DNA from: Candidatus Iainarchaeum sp.
GTDB taxonomy: Archaea > Iainarchaeota > Iainarchaeia > Iainarchaeales > SKW153
Reading direction: 5' to 3'
Assembly (NCBI GenBank): GCA_026414365.1
Contig: JAOAJD010000001.1
Span: 250,144 to 314,143, forward strand
DNA length: 64,000 bases
Below the pieces are notes generated by a model. That model was not told where the DNA came from and did no database searches. It saw only the letters and a program-made list of their open reading frames with translations. Made by a program: the position numbers and the translations under genes. Positions within the stretch are counted from its first letter, which is position 1; every line of letters starts with the position of its first letter. This document shows, one piece after another, positions 17,170 to 25,531 of this stretch.

Positions 17170-17616
17170 ATGACCAAAAAAAATATTTTTGTAAAAACAA
17201 ACGCACAAATAAGTATAGAGTATCTCATCTTAATTGCAGTATCTCTAGGATCTATTTTAATATTGACCCAAGCGATGGATAAAATTAATGAAGTATTTAT
17301 TTTTCTAATAGAATTGAAAGAAGCAGAAAGAATAATGAACAGTATAGAAAGTAGGATTAACCTCTTGAACGAACTTGCAGATAATAGTTGTATGTGTGAA
17401 GATTTATATTTTGGTAATGCGCATAAAGAACTAAAAAAAGATTATGATAAAATTACTTTAACAATTAGATACAAAACTAGAGAAAAAGATATTTCTAGAG
17501 ATGTTAAACTTAGAAATGTTGTTATAAAAAATCAAATCGTAGAAAAACTAAAAAAAATTTGCATAACAAAAAAAGATAATTTTCTAATAATAGATAACAA
17601 ATGTCAACCTTTCTAA
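17170..17616 (+). CDS. Second class III signal-peptide pilin-like protein
   Basis: 148-aa protein beginning MTKKNIFVKTNAQISIEYLILIAVSLGSILIL. It has the same QxSxEY motif and hydrophobic core as the preceding gene, with a longer, Cys-containing soluble domain (CMC, later two more Cys). It is probably a minor pilin or adhesin built on the first pilin. ATG at 17170 was chosen because it places the signal peptide at the N-terminus. The 3' end overlaps the convergent gene by 33 nt. Confidence 0.75.
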   Translation: MTKKNIFVKTNAQISIEYLILIAVSLGSILILTQAMDKINEVFIFLIELKEAERIMNSIESRINLLNELADNSCMCEDLYFGNAHKELKKDYDKITLTIRYKTREKDISRDVKLRNVVIKNQIVEKLKKICITKKDNFLIIDNKCQPF

Positions 17617-17937
17617 ATGCAGATTGTCTATATAGTAAATATCTACCGCATTGCTTTCTGTAGTTGAAATAGAATTACAATCTACAAAGAACTTATCTTT
17701 ATCTGAGTAAAAATATGCTTTTTTTCCATAAAAAAAGAAACAAAAATCTTTAGTAAGTAAATCTTTATCAAAAGAATTTTCTATCAACCAAATTCTAGCT
17801 AAGTCATATTGTTTTTGGATTATTATAAAATCTTCCAAATCTTGATTCAAGTTTACTGAATGAAAACTTAAAAATAACAGACAAAAACAAAACAAAAAAA
17901 ATATACTATCATAACTAAAAACAAATCCTCTAATCAT
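17584..17937 (-). CDS. Small membrane-anchored protein with FSxDS motif (minor pilin-like)
   Basis: 117 aa, beginning MIRGFVFSYDSIFFLFCFCLLFLSF: a short basic leader, an FSYDS motif and a hydrophobic helix, then a soluble domain of about 85 residues. The K/R-G-F-V-F-S-x-D-S start also occurs in the preceding gene, so this is a shared N-terminal processing or membrane-insertion signal, likely pilin-like. No known family was recognised. It is the last gene of a four-gene minus-strand set, overlaps the previous gene by 8 nt, and runs 33 nt into the convergent pilin gene. Confidence 0.62.
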   Translation of the reverse strand: MIRGFVFSYDSIFFLFCFCLLFLSFHSVNLNQDLEDFIIIQKQYDLARIWLIENSFDKDLLTKDFCFFFYGKKAYFYSDKDKFFVDCNSISTTESNAVDIYYIDNLHLERLTFVIYY

Positions 17938-18394
17938 AACAAAACCTTGCAATAAGCTTTGCTTTATATCTTTTATCTTTCATAACAACAACAAATCTTT
18001 CCATAGAAAAGCAGTTTTCTTCTTCGTCTAAACTACAAAAAACTTCGCTTTTATTATCTTCATATTTTAAAAACAAACATTGTAGATAAATTTTGCTATT
18101 CAACAAATAGAAGGGCAGCTCCATCTTCTTCAATAAATTATAATCTATTGTGTTCTCAATTATTCTTTTTTTATCTGTATCGTAATATGCACTACCAAGT
18201 AAAGGAAAATTTTCATTTCGATCTCTGATAAAAATATTTAGAAAAGAGCTAGTTTTTCTAAAGTCAGAAAATTGTTTAAGCTGTTGGCTATAGAATAAAG
18301 TATTTTGAAAAACAAAAAACATGAAAAAAGAAGCTGAAACAAATATTAAGAATAAACCTAAAGAGCTATCTGAAGAAAAAACAAATCCTTTCAA
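17930..18394 (-). CDS. Membrane-anchored protein with FSxDS motif (minor pilin-like)
   Basis: 154 aa, starting at TTG 18394 as MKGFVFSSDSSLGLFLIFVSASFFMFFVF: basic leader, FSSDS motif, hydrophobic helix, then a soluble domain with two Cys pairs. The TTG start is supported by GGTGAT 5 nt upstream; an upstream in-frame TTG/GTG would encode that signal. It shares its N-terminal pattern with the gene downstream and lies between pilus-like genes, so a role in the same surface structure is inferred. No family was recognised in the soluble part. Confidence 0.62.
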   Translation of the reverse strand: MKGFVFSSDSSLGLFLIFVSASFFMFFVFQNTLFYSQQLKQFSDFRKTSSFLNIFIRDRNENFPLLGSAYYDTDKKRIIENTIDYNLLKKMELPFYLLNSKIYLQCLFLKYEDNKSEVFCSLDEEENCFSMERFVVVMKDKRYKAKLIARFCYD

Positions 18395-18409
18395 AAAAAT
18401 CACCAAAAA

Positions 18410-18748
18410 TTACTCATAGTATTTCCTTGGTTCTATCTTAAAGCTTATATTGCTATCTGAAGAAGGAATTATTCTAGAAAAAACTCTTGCAAAAACATAA
18501 TTGTGCTTTGGATGAGATATGTAGTTATCTTTAAAGTATCTGCAATGAAACCACTTACTAAAAGACCATCTTACAAAATAAACTCTAGAGTTATCGATCA
18601 AAAAAGCACATGTCTCTAGATCTGCTAAATTATTTAGATTAATAAACTTATTTTCTAACATTTCTATTGATCTGATAAAAAAAAGAGACAATAAGATAAC
18701 AACAAAAATATAAGCAAGAGTAGAAAATATAAAATCTAAACTAATCAT
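18410..18748 (-). CDS. Small single-pass membrane protein in pilin-like operon
   Basis: 112 aa: MISLDFIFSTLAYIFVVILLSLFFI forms an N-terminal membrane helix, followed by a soluble domain with paired Cys (ETCAFLI, WFHCRYF) and a basic C-terminus. No family is recognised. Its start overlaps the stop of the upstream gene by 4 nt (ATGA), so it is translationally coupled. The topology of a short leader, one helix and a small outer domain matches minor pseudopilins. Confidence 0.6.
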   Translation of the reverse strand: MISLDFIFSTLAYIFVVILLSLFFIRSIEMLENKFINLNNLADLETCAFLIDNSRVYFVRWSFSKWFHCRYFKDNYISHPKHNYVFARVFSRIIPSSDSNISFKIEPRKYYE

Positions 18749-19245
18749 TTTATCACCAAAACTTTATAATCAATGGGCAATCTAAAATTTTCTTTGGCAT
18801 ACGAATTATAAATTTCAATTTCGAAGAAACAATCTTTCATTAAACCACCTGTAAAAAGAGAAACAAAATATTTAGAATTATCATTATAAGACTCATAAAA
18901 TAAAAATAAATCTTCAAAATTAGTCCAACTATTCCTTATACCTTTACAGTTAAGATAAAACTTCTTTTTATCTGAATTAACTTTGGTTATATATGAAGCC
19001 AAAGAATCCACAAAATAGATTTTTGCTTCAGCTATTTTGTTAGAATTAGCAAGCGAATAATAAATAATATGATCAAAGGCCTGCTCTATAGAAAATCTTT
19101 CAAAAGACAATTCCTCAAAAGCTATTGCTAAAAACAAACCTTCCTGAATTTTGCTTTTTATGGAATTGGATTCTTGTTGGATTAAAAATAAAATATTAAA
19201 AAATACCAACAAAAAGACAAAAGAAAAGAAAGCTTTATTTTCCAT
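18745..19245 (-). CDS. Membrane-anchored protein, first gene of pilin-like operon
   Basis: 166 aa, start ATG 19245 (MENKAFFSFVFLLVFFNILFLI). One N-terminal hydrophobic helix precedes a soluble domain with few recognisable motifs and Cys residues near the middle and end. An upstream in-frame ATG at 19263 would place a non-membrane segment before the helix and is less likely. The gene lies 35 nt downstream of the membrane winged-helix gene and leads a tightly overlapping set, suggesting one transcript. Function unknown; filament or surface assembly is inferred from neighbours. Confidence 0.58.
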   Translation of the reverse strand: MENKAFFSFVFLLVFFNILFLIQQESNSIKSKIQEGLFLAIAFEELSFERFSIEQAFDHIIYYSLANSNKIAEAKIYFVDSLASYITKVNSDKKKFYLNCKGIRNSWTNFEDLFLFYESYNDNSKYFVSLFTGGLMKDCFFEIEIYNSYAKENFRLPIDYKVLVIK

Positions 19246-19280
19246 AAAATAAGTATACAACAAAAGTAATAAAAATTCGT

Positions 19281-19880
19281 CTATCGACGAATATAACTAA
19301 ACTTATTCTTATATTTTTTATAACTTAAAAATAAGAATAATGATCCAATGATTAACAAAATAATAGCCAAAACACTTCTGATTTGCTTTTGTTGCTCTGT
19401 CATGACGCTTGGTTCTAAACTTAAACTTTCAACTAGAATATCCAGAAAGTTATGCTCTTTATCTCCCTCCAAATTATCAAGGTTTTTAGGAGCTATTGAA
19501 GCTTTAAATATTTTGTCTTCTCTTTGTGATTGCATATAAAAAGAAGTATATAAAAGATATAGCGAGAAGAATATCAAAATAAGAGAAAGTGAAAAAATAA
19601 AAGTTATTGAAATTATATCTTTGCTTTCGTCCAAAAACAAAGACTGTGCCTTTTTTGTTAAAACAAAATATTTCCATTTTCTACCTTCATCTATTGTTTC
19701 TACAAAACCGTTTTTTGCTAGGATATCTAAATGCTCCTTAGCAGAAGATGGCTTAATTTTAAGCTCTTCTGACAACTCACTCAAAGTCTTTCTTCTTTTT
19801 TTCAAACTCTTTAAAATTTTTCTTCTTGTCTCTGAGGAAATAATCTTGATATCTTGTTCTGCCAATTGCAAAGAGATCAC
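19281..19880 (-). CDS. Membrane-bound ArsR-like winged-helix regulator
   Basis: 199 aa. An N-terminal winged helix (residues about 8-75: SSETRRKILKSLKKRRKTLSEL..., then KPSSAKEHLDILAKNGFVE and a WKYFVLT wing) is followed by two membrane helices (about 88-110 and 165-185) around a short outside loop, and a basic C-terminus. This is a one-component regulator tethered to the membrane. It sits directly upstream of the pilin-like operon on the same strand, so control of that operon is a reasonable inference. It overlaps the preceding small membrane gene by 4 nt. Confidence 0.72.
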   Translation of the reverse strand: MISLQLAEQDIKIISSETRRKILKSLKKRRKTLSELSEELKIKPSSAKEHLDILAKNGFVETIDEGRKWKYFVLTKKAQSLFLDESKDIISITFIFSLSLILIFFSLYLLYTSFYMQSQREDKIFKASIAPKNLDNLEGDKEHNFLDILVESLSLEPSVMTEQQKQIRSVLAIILLIIGSLFLFLSYKKYKNKFSYIRR

Positions 19881-20149
19881 AAAAAAATGAAAAATATTAA
19901 AATAATTAAAAACACTGCTGTTGCAAAAGTTCTATCATAATAAGCTAACAAAGCTGGTAAAAGTGGAGCTAATATTAAATAACTTGCATGGTGAGGCCAT
20001 CTGTTCACAACTAAAACACCATATATGGCACCTAAAGTAAATATAATAAAAAGAGAAGCAACAAAGTTAGAAATTGCAGATGTTATTTTACTAGAAATTT
20101 TATTATATAACGAATCAATTTTGCTACCTTTGTCTTTTTCTTTACCCAT
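19877..20149 (-). CDS. Small three-helix membrane protein
   Basis: 90 aa with a basic cytoplasmic N-terminus and about three hydrophobic segments (SNFVASLFIIFTLGAIYGVLVV, YLILAPLLPALLAYY, TAVFLIILIFFIFL). No family recognised. It overlaps the membrane-bound regulator by the ATGA junction, so the two are probably made together and may interact in the membrane. Confidence 0.6.
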   Translation of the reverse strand: MGKEKDKGSKIDSLYNKISSKITSAISNFVASLFIIFTLGAIYGVLVVNRWPHHASYLILAPLLPALLAYYDRTFATAVFLIILIFFIFL

Positions 20150-20307
20150 ATCTAAATAATCTATTTTTTAAATATTAAAAATTTTCTATATTCAAAAAAT
20201 TTTGTTATTTAGAAAAAAGCCTTTAAGAAATATAAAAAAAACTTAAAAAACTTAAAATTTGTCATTAAATAAAGATTTTATAATGATTAGTAATAATAAT
20301 TTAAATT

Positions 20308-20694
20308 ATGGCAGAAAAAACGATAACCCTAAAAGAAAAGAGTACTGAGATACAAAAAGGCATCCCTATTGTAACAACTAATGAAATTGATGGTTATGAA
20401 ATCTTGGAAGTAAAAGGTTTAGTGTGGGCAAGTTCTGTAAAGGCAAAATCAATATTTAAAGATATAATTGCGATGTTTAGAATAATGTGGGGTGGGGATG
20501 TTGATGAATATTGGGAACTAGTAAATGAAGCAAGGCATGAGATTTTAGAAAAATTAAACAAGAATGCAAAAGAAATTGATGCTAACGGAATAATAGGATT
20601 AAAGCTTGTAACCTCACAAATCGTACCAGGAACTGTGGAAATAATGGCATATGGTACTGCTGTAAAGATAGAACCAAAAAGAAAGAGCAGATAG
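20308..20694 (+). CDS. YbjQ/UPF0145 family protein
   Basis: 128 aa. The core TTNEIDGYEILEVKGLVWASSVKAKSIFKDI, then ARHEILEKLNKNAKEIDANGIIGLKL and a final beta strand (YGTAVKI), is the DUF74/YbjQ heavy-metal-binding-like fold, normally a pentamer of about 105 aa. The biochemical role is unknown for the family. An extra charged N-terminus of about 20 residues is present. It overlaps the next gene's leader region and is probably cotranscribed with it. Confidence 0.85.
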   Translation: MAEKTITLKEKSTEIQKGIPIVTTNEIDGYEILEVKGLVWASSVKAKSIFKDIIAMFRIMWGGDVDEYWELVNEARHEILEKLNKNAKEIDANGIIGLKLVTSQIVPGTVEIMAYGTAVKIEPKRKSR

Positions 20695-20702
20695 TGGATA
20701 AA

Positions 20703-21152
20703 ATGAACAAAGGCTATTTGTTGAAAACAGTTAAAATAATACTTTTTTTTGTGATAACTTATGCTATAATATATTTAATTGGTAGATATAGTCCTCTTTT
20801 AGATTTTCCTTTTTCCAATAATGATTGGATTTTTAGAAGTGATTATATGTTAATAACAATGCCAATAGTAGGTTTCTTTTTTTCTATATTGGCAATAGAA
20901 TGGACAAATAATTTTTTCGAAGAAAAATACGGAGACTCTGTATTTTTTCCGTTATTTATTTGGCTTTTTGGAATACCTTCTTATTATATAGCAATCTACT
21001 TTTATATGGGTAACATAAAATATTTGGGTGGTAATGTAGAGTTTAATTTTTTAGATCTATTCATTAATTCACAATATATTTACTTTCTAATTTCTGCAAC
21101 GTTCGGATGGATATTTTATAAAATAGACAACTTTTTGTTTAATAGAAAATAA
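20703..21152 (+). CDS. Polytopic membrane protein of unknown function
   Basis: 149 aa with four probable membrane helices and aromatic-rich loops. ATG at 20703 (MNKGYLLKTVKII) is preceded by GTGGAT; an in-frame GTG at 20694 overlaps that site. I do not recognise a family. It sits between the YbjQ-like gene and the methylthiotransferase (9 nt gap), all on the plus strand. Confidence 0.6.
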   Translation: MNKGYLLKTVKIILFFVITYAIIYLIGRYSPLLDFPFSNNDWIFRSDYMLITMPIVGFFFSILAIEWTNNFFEEKYGDSVFFPLFIWLFGIPSYYIAIYFYMGNIKYLGGNVEFNFLDLFINSQYIYFLISATFGWIFYKIDNFLFNRK

Positions 21153-21160
21153 AGATCTAA

Positions 21161-22408
21161 ATGTTAAAATTTTATATTGAAGGATATGGCTGTTCACTTG
21201 CAAAAAGCGAGACAGAACAAATAATAGAATTTCTAAAACAAAGAAATTTTCTAATAGTAAACAACCCAAAAGAAGCAGATTACATAATAATAAACTGCTG
21301 TGGAGTCAAAGAAACTACTGAAAAAAGAATGTTAAGTAGGATAGAATATCTAAATGAAAACAAGAAGAAACTCGCAAAAATTATCTCTTTTGGTTGTCTG
21401 TCAATTATAAATCCTGATAAAATAAAAGAGATAGATAAAGATATAATAACAGTAGGTACAAAACTAGAAGAACTCTGTGAAGTTTTAGAAATTGAAGAAG
21501 AAAGATTTTCCCCAGCTCTGGCAGCAAGAGTTAAGAGTGATTACATAGGAATAATACCAATAGCAACAGGATGTTTAAAAAATTGTAGTTATTGCGCAGT
21601 AAAACAAGCAAGAGGAAATCTAAGAAGTTATGAAAAAAAAGAAATAATTGAGTCAATCAAAGCTCAAATTAAAACAAAAAAAGAGTTTTGGTTGACTGCT
21701 CAAGACTGCGGTTGTTATGGCTTGGACATAGATACAAATATTTATGAACTACTTAAAGAAATCACAAAGATAGACGAAAAATTTAGAGTGAGAATCGGAA
21801 TGATTAATCCGTCATATGCAAAAGTTTTCATTGACAAAATATTACCTCTGTTTGAAAGCGGAAAATTGTATAGGTTTTTACACCTTCCTGTGCAATCTGG
21901 AAGCAATAAAATTTTGGATTATATGAATAGAGGATATACAAGAGAAGATTTTTTAGAAATTTCTAAAAAGATAAGGGATTGCTATCAAGACTTTACTATA
22001 GCTACAGATATCATAGTTGGATTTCCTGGTGAAGACGAAAAAGAGTTCAGAGAAACATTGGATTTATTATATGAGGTTAAACCAAATATTGTAAATATCT
22101 CAAGATTTGGCCCAAGACCAAAAACAAAAGCCAAAAGAATGAAGCAAATAGACAGTAAAATAAAGAAAGAAAGAAGTAGGATAGTCAGCGCAATATCAAA
22201 GAAAATAAGCCTTGAGGAAAATGAAAAAATGTTAGGTAAAATAGATGAAGCATACTTTTCAGAAATTGGAAAAAACAACAAATATGTTGGCAGAGTATCC
22301 AACTATAGAGCGGTCATAACAAAAGAAAACTTTTTAGGCAAATTCGCTAAAATAAAAATAAACAAGTACAGAGAGACATACTTAGAGGGCGAACCGATCT
22401 ATATTTAA
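21161..22408 (+). CDS. tRNA t6A methylthiotransferase (MtaB/CDKAL1-type radical SAM enzyme)
   Basis: Converts t6A37 to ms2t6A in ANN-decoding tRNAs. The 415-aa protein has the UPF0004 N-terminal domain with Cys ligands (GYGCSLAKSE, NCCGVKE, GCLS) and the radical SAM CxxxCxxC (GCLKNCSYCAVKQARG). The HLPVQSGSNKILDYMNRGYTREDF and GFPGEDEKEF motifs follow, then a C-terminal TRAM-like domain. The archaeal/eukaryotic e-MtaB subgroup fits best. Two [4Fe-4S] clusters are predicted, linking it to the IscSU genes at 60-62 kb. Confidence 0.93.
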   Translation: MLKFYIEGYGCSLAKSETEQIIEFLKQRNFLIVNNPKEADYIIINCCGVKETTEKRMLSRIEYLNENKKKLAKIISFGCLSIINPDKIKEIDKDIITVGTKLEELCEVLEIEEERFSPALAARVKSDYIGIIPIATGCLKNCSYCAVKQARGNLRSYEKKEIIESIKAQIKTKKEFWLTAQDCGCYGLDIDTNIYELLKEITKIDEKFRVRIGMINPSYAKVFIDKILPLFESGKLYRFLHLPVQSGSNKILDYMNRGYTREDFLEISKKIRDCYQDFTIATDIIVGFPGEDEKEFRETLDLLYEVKPNIVNISRFGPRPKTKAKRMKQIDSKIKKERSRIVSAISKKISLEENEKMLGKIDEAYFSEIGKNNKYVGRVSNYRAVITKENFLGKFAKIKINKYRETYLEGEPIYI

Positions 22409-22444
22409 ATAATTTTTTAATTTTATTATTTAGTAGTGATTTTT

Positions 22445-23167
22445 TTGATTAGAGAAACATTTGACTGTTACAAGAATAATTTTACTATAGCTCTCTTGTT
22501 TGGAGTGTTGTTAATATTTTTGCCTATATTCATATATGCCTCAGAGATAAACATAGAAGCTGGTAGCATACTTCTTGATTATTCAATAATGTCTAAAGAT
22601 AGCAGCTCCTTTGTATTATCAGTAATAATAATTCTTATATTTTTACTGTTTTATAGTACACTAACCACATTAATGATATTTGCTGTTAGAAGAGAGATAT
22701 CAAAGTCTAAAACAAAATATAGCATATTAGAACAGATCGAAAAATTTTCGTTTAAAATATTTGCTTTTTATCTAATATTACTTCTAATTATCTTCTCAAT
22801 AAATTTTATAATATTAAGTAACCGACTTAATATTATCTTAGGTCTTGTTATATCTACGATAATAGCAATAATAACATATTTTGTACCACAATCAATAATA
22901 ATAGATGAATTTAGCCTAACTAGTGCATTGGCAGCAAACCTAGATTTTATTAGGAGAAAATCAGATTATTTTATTTATGCACTTGCAGCAGGATTTTTAC
23001 TATTCCTGTTAGTTGTAATAGCCGAGTTTATAATAGATAGTATATTTGGTTTTGGATATTATTTAACTCCGATACTATCTGCAATCTTTGTTGTGCCTTT
23101 CCTTGAGTCATTGAAAACAGTTATATATTTAAGTAAGTTTGAGCTTCTTCTGACAAGAAAAAAATAA
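22445..23167 (+). CDS. Multi-pass membrane protein, paralog type with 36.1 and 37.3 kb genes
   Basis: 240 aa, starting MIRETFDCYKNNFTIALLFGVLLIFLP. About six hydrophobic segments are present, with an amphipathic start that places a 'YKxxF/S' element just before the first helix. The genes at 36082 (IEAYKKSFNIYAII) and 37254 (LVESYKKSLSPINII) share that start, so the three look like one membrane family (GPDPase-membrane/DUF7847-like in architecture). TTG at 22445 has GTGAT upstream. No catalytic motif; function unknown. Confidence 0.62.
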   Translation: MIRETFDCYKNNFTIALLFGVLLIFLPIFIYASEINIEAGSILLDYSIMSKDSSSFVLSVIIILIFLLFYSTLTTLMIFAVRREISKSKTKYSILEQIEKFSFKIFAFYLILLLIIFSINFIILSNRLNIILGLVISTIIAIITYFVPQSIIIDEFSLTSALAANLDFIRRKSDYFIYALAAGFLLFLLVVIAEFIIDSIFGFGYYLTPILSAIFVVPFLESLKTVIYLSKFELLLTRKK

Positions 23168-23170
23168 AGA

Positions 23171-23659
23171 ATGATAAAAATGGATACAGTTGAGATAGAC
23201 CATATTGACAGAAAGATAATCGAACATTTACTTCTAGATGGAAGAGTTTCTTTTAGCAGCATAGCAAAACAAATGAATATAACAGACGTGGCAATAAAAA
23301 AAAGATTTGAAAGATTAGTAAAGAAGGGTATAGTAAAGTCAATAAAGGCTGAATTGGATCTTAGGATGCTAGGCTATGAGAATCCGATGTATGTTCAAAT
23401 AAAATACGACCTTTCTAAAAAAAAGGACATAATTAAACAATTATCATCTATGGATATTGTAGTTGAGATATGCGAGACAATAGGAAAATATAATTTACTG
23501 GTTAAGATTGTTTTACCAAAACTTGAAGACGCTACTAAAGCTATAGAAAAGATAGGTTCTATTGATGGAATAATAGAGATTGAGTCAATGGTAGTTATAA
23601 ATGAAATAAAATGCTTCAATAGTCTACCAACTATGCCATTACAAAAAAAAATAAAATAG
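23171..23659 (+). CDS. Lrp/AsnC family transcription regulator
   Basis: 162 aa. The HTH (DRKIIEHLLLDGRVSFSSIAKQMNITDVAIKKRFERLVKKGIV, presented here in pieces) is followed by the Lrp linker and a RAM/ACT-like effector domain. It lacks any special extension. A typical archaeal amino-acid or feast/famine-type regulator; ligand and regulon are not deducible. It follows the membrane protein gene by 3 nt. Confidence 0.88.
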   Translation: MIKMDTVEIDHIDRKIIEHLLLDGRVSFSSIAKQMNITDVAIKKRFERLVKKGIVKSIKAELDLRMLGYENPMYVQIKYDLSKKKDIIKQLSSMDIVVEICETIGKYNLLVKIVLPKLEDATKAIEKIGSIDGIIEIESMVVINEIKCFNSLPTMPLQKKIK

Positions 23660-23701
23660 TGTTTGTTAGGCAATGCCTTGTTATATTTTTTTTATCAAAG
23701 A

Positions 23702-24907
23702 TTATAATATCCTATCTAATATGAAACTAGGTTCGAAATCTATAAGATCATCATAAGACTGACCTATTCCTATAAATAATATCGGTTTTTTTATAGAATG
23801 TAAAATTGAAATAGCAGTACCTCCTTTAGCATCTGCATCTACTTTGGTTAATATAAAAGCATCTATGGTTAAATGTTTATCAAACTCTCTTATTTGATTT
23901 AACAAGTTTTGTCCAGCATAAGATTCTGCTACAAACACTTTCAAATTCGGCTTTGAAACTCTGATTATCTTCTTTAATTCTTCGATGAGATTTTTGTTAG
24001 TTTCTTGTCTTCCAGCAGAATCTATCATAACTATATCTATACCATGAGATTTAGCTGCCTCTATTGCATCATAAGCAACCGCAGCAGGATCAGAACCATA
24101 GTTGTGTTTTATTAATCTTATATTAAGTTTCTTTGCATGCTCTTCTAACTGCTCTATAGAAGCTGCTCTAAAAGTATCTGAAGCCGCCCAAATAACCCTT
24201 TTGCCTCTTTTCATGAAAAGATTTGTTAATTTAGCAATAGTTGTTGTTTTTCCCGCACCGTTTGGACCCAAAAATAATATAACGTAAGGCTTCTGATTTG
24301 AAGCTTCATTAAAAATATTTGGTTTTTTAACATCCATTATATTAAATAAACATTTTTTTATCTCATTCTTTAAAAATTCAGAAATATCTGTGTTTTTGTC
24401 AACTTCTTTACCGACCAAATCCTTTTTTAAACTATTAACTATCTCTGAAGCAGTATTTTGCTCTACGTCAGCTTCAAGCAAAGATAATTCTAAATCCAAA
24501 AGCAAATCTTCTATATCTTTCTCAGAGATCTTTATTTTGCTAGATATTATACTTTTAACTCTAGTCTCTAAAGATACTTTTGCTTTTATTTCTCTCTTAT
24601 CTTCAACCTTTAATTTCTCAAACTTTTGCTCTTTATCAGTTGTCTCTTTTGCTTTTTCGCTCTCTCTAAACTCATCTTTTACAAAGATTTTTACGGGCTG
24701 TTTAGTAATTTCTTCCTTTTGCAACCCTGTTTCATCCAATTTATTTTGCAAATCTGAAGTAACTATTTTTTGTTCTTCAAATAAAAGATCTTCTTTAGTA
24801 ATTTGCCTTTGTAGCTCTGACTCTGACAACTCTTTCTCTTTAGAAAATATCTTTTCTTTTAATTTTTCTTTAAAATTTGATATTTTTTTCTTTAAAAATT
24901 CAAACAT
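23702..24907 (-). CDS. ftsY: Signal recognition particle receptor FtsY
   Basis: SRP receptor GTPase for cotranslational membrane targeting. A charged, coiled N-terminal segment of about 105 residues precedes the N domain. The G domain has GPNGAGKTTTIAKL (G1), DTFRAASIEQLEEHAKKL (G2 insertion box region), DSAGRQ (G3), TKVDADAKGG (G4) and GIGQSYDDL (G5). The C-terminus ends properly at LDRIL. It is the last gene of the S19e operon on the minus strand, following pfdA by 5 nt, the classical archaeal arrangement. Its partner SRP54 is at 38.4 kb. Confidence 0.96.
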   Translation of the reverse strand: MFEFLKKKISNFKEKLKEKIFSKEKELSESELQRQITKEDLLFEEQKIVTSDLQNKLDETGLQKEEITKQPVKIFVKDEFRESEKAKETTDKEQKFEKLKVEDKREIKAKVSLETRVKSIISSKIKISEKDIEDLLLDLELSLLEADVEQNTASEIVNSLKKDLVGKEVDKNTDISEFLKNEIKKCLFNIMDVKKPNIFNEASNQKPYVILFLGPNGAGKTTTIAKLTNLFMKRGKRVIWAASDTFRAASIEQLEEHAKKLNIRLIKHNYGSDPAAVAYDAIEAAKSHGIDIVMIDSAGRQETNKNLIEELKKIIRVSKPNLKVFVAESYAGQNLLNQIREFDKHLTIDAFILTKVDADAKGGTAISILHSIKKPILFIGIGQSYDDLIDFEPSFILDRIL

Positions 24908-24912
24908 AGCTA

Positions 24913-25350
24913 CTACTGCTTCTTAGATTTTATAACTTTACTGATGACTTGATTCAAGCTTGCTAAATTCTGAGAAATTTGCATAAATTCTTTTTGTGTT
25001 TTTTCAAGCTCTTTTTTAATCTCTTCATTTTTTGTGTTTAAGATCTTTTTAGCATCTTCTTTTGAGATTTCTTCAAAGACACCTGCAGGTAAACCAAACA
25101 AAAACTTGTTAGAATCTTCTATTTTTGCTTTAACATATATGCCTGCACCTAAAGAAACATATATTGGTGAATTAACCTTTTCAATTTCATCCAAACATTG
25201 TTCTACAACAGAAATCTCTTCAGACACAGACCTTAAAGCACCGACTTTTGATTCTAACATAGATAACTTTCTCTTTTCGTTTTCATACATTGCTATAACT
25301 TGTTCAAAACTCAATTGTATTTCTTTTTTTTCGTTTTCTTTCTTAACCAT
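24913..25350 (-). CDS. pfdA: Prefoldin alpha subunit
   Basis: Hexameric jellyfish-shaped chaperone that passes unfolded proteins to the thermosome. The 145-aa product has two long coiled-coil helices flanking a beta-hairpin core (SPIYVSLGAGIYVKAKI, with NKFLFGLPAGVF), the alpha-type arrangement. ATG at 25350 is preferred: the AGGTGAT Shine-Dalgarno is too close for the ATG at 25353. The start overlaps the rpl18a stop by 8 nt. The operon position before ftsY is conserved in archaea. Confidence 0.92.
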   Translation of the reverse strand: MVKKENEKKEIQLSFEQVIAMYENEKRKLSMLESKVGALRSVSEEISVVEQCLDEIEKVNSPIYVSLGAGIYVKAKIEDSNKFLFGLPAGVFEEISKEDAKKILNTKNEEIKKELEKTQKEFMQISQNLASLNQVISKVIKSKKQ

Positions 25351-25531
25351 CATTATCACCTAATTTATTTATTCCTTCTATTATAATATGCCTTCTGTTC
25401 AACTTATGCTCAGAACCAAACAAACATTTTATCTTCTCTTCGGCTAGCTTTTCGCTTTTTGCATCTACTATTCTAGAGAACTTGTGCTTTTGACCATTTT
25501 TAATAAAATAACCTTTAATCTCAAAATTCAT
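25343..25531 (-). CDS. rplX: 50S ribosomal protein L18Ae (LX/L20A)
   Basis: 62-aa archaeal large-subunit protein. Start FEIKGYFIKNGQKHKFSRIVDAKSEKLAEEKI and the RRHIIIEGI ending match the LX family. It overlaps aIF6 upstream by 4 nt and pfdA downstream by 8 nt, indicating translational coupling in the S19e operon. Confidence 0.9.
   Translation of the reverse strand: MNFEIKGYFIKNGQKHKFSRIVDAKSEKLAEEKIKCLFGSEHKLNRRHIIIEGINKLGDNDG

Noticed and set aside
20308-21152. YbjQ-like and membrane gene pair as a toxin-antitoxin system
   Set aside because: YbjQ fold and a four-helix membrane protein fit no known toxin-antitoxin type; adjacency alone is insufficient.
24390-24926. 178-codon plus-strand frame
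   Set aside because: Antisense of the charged N-terminal region of ftsY.
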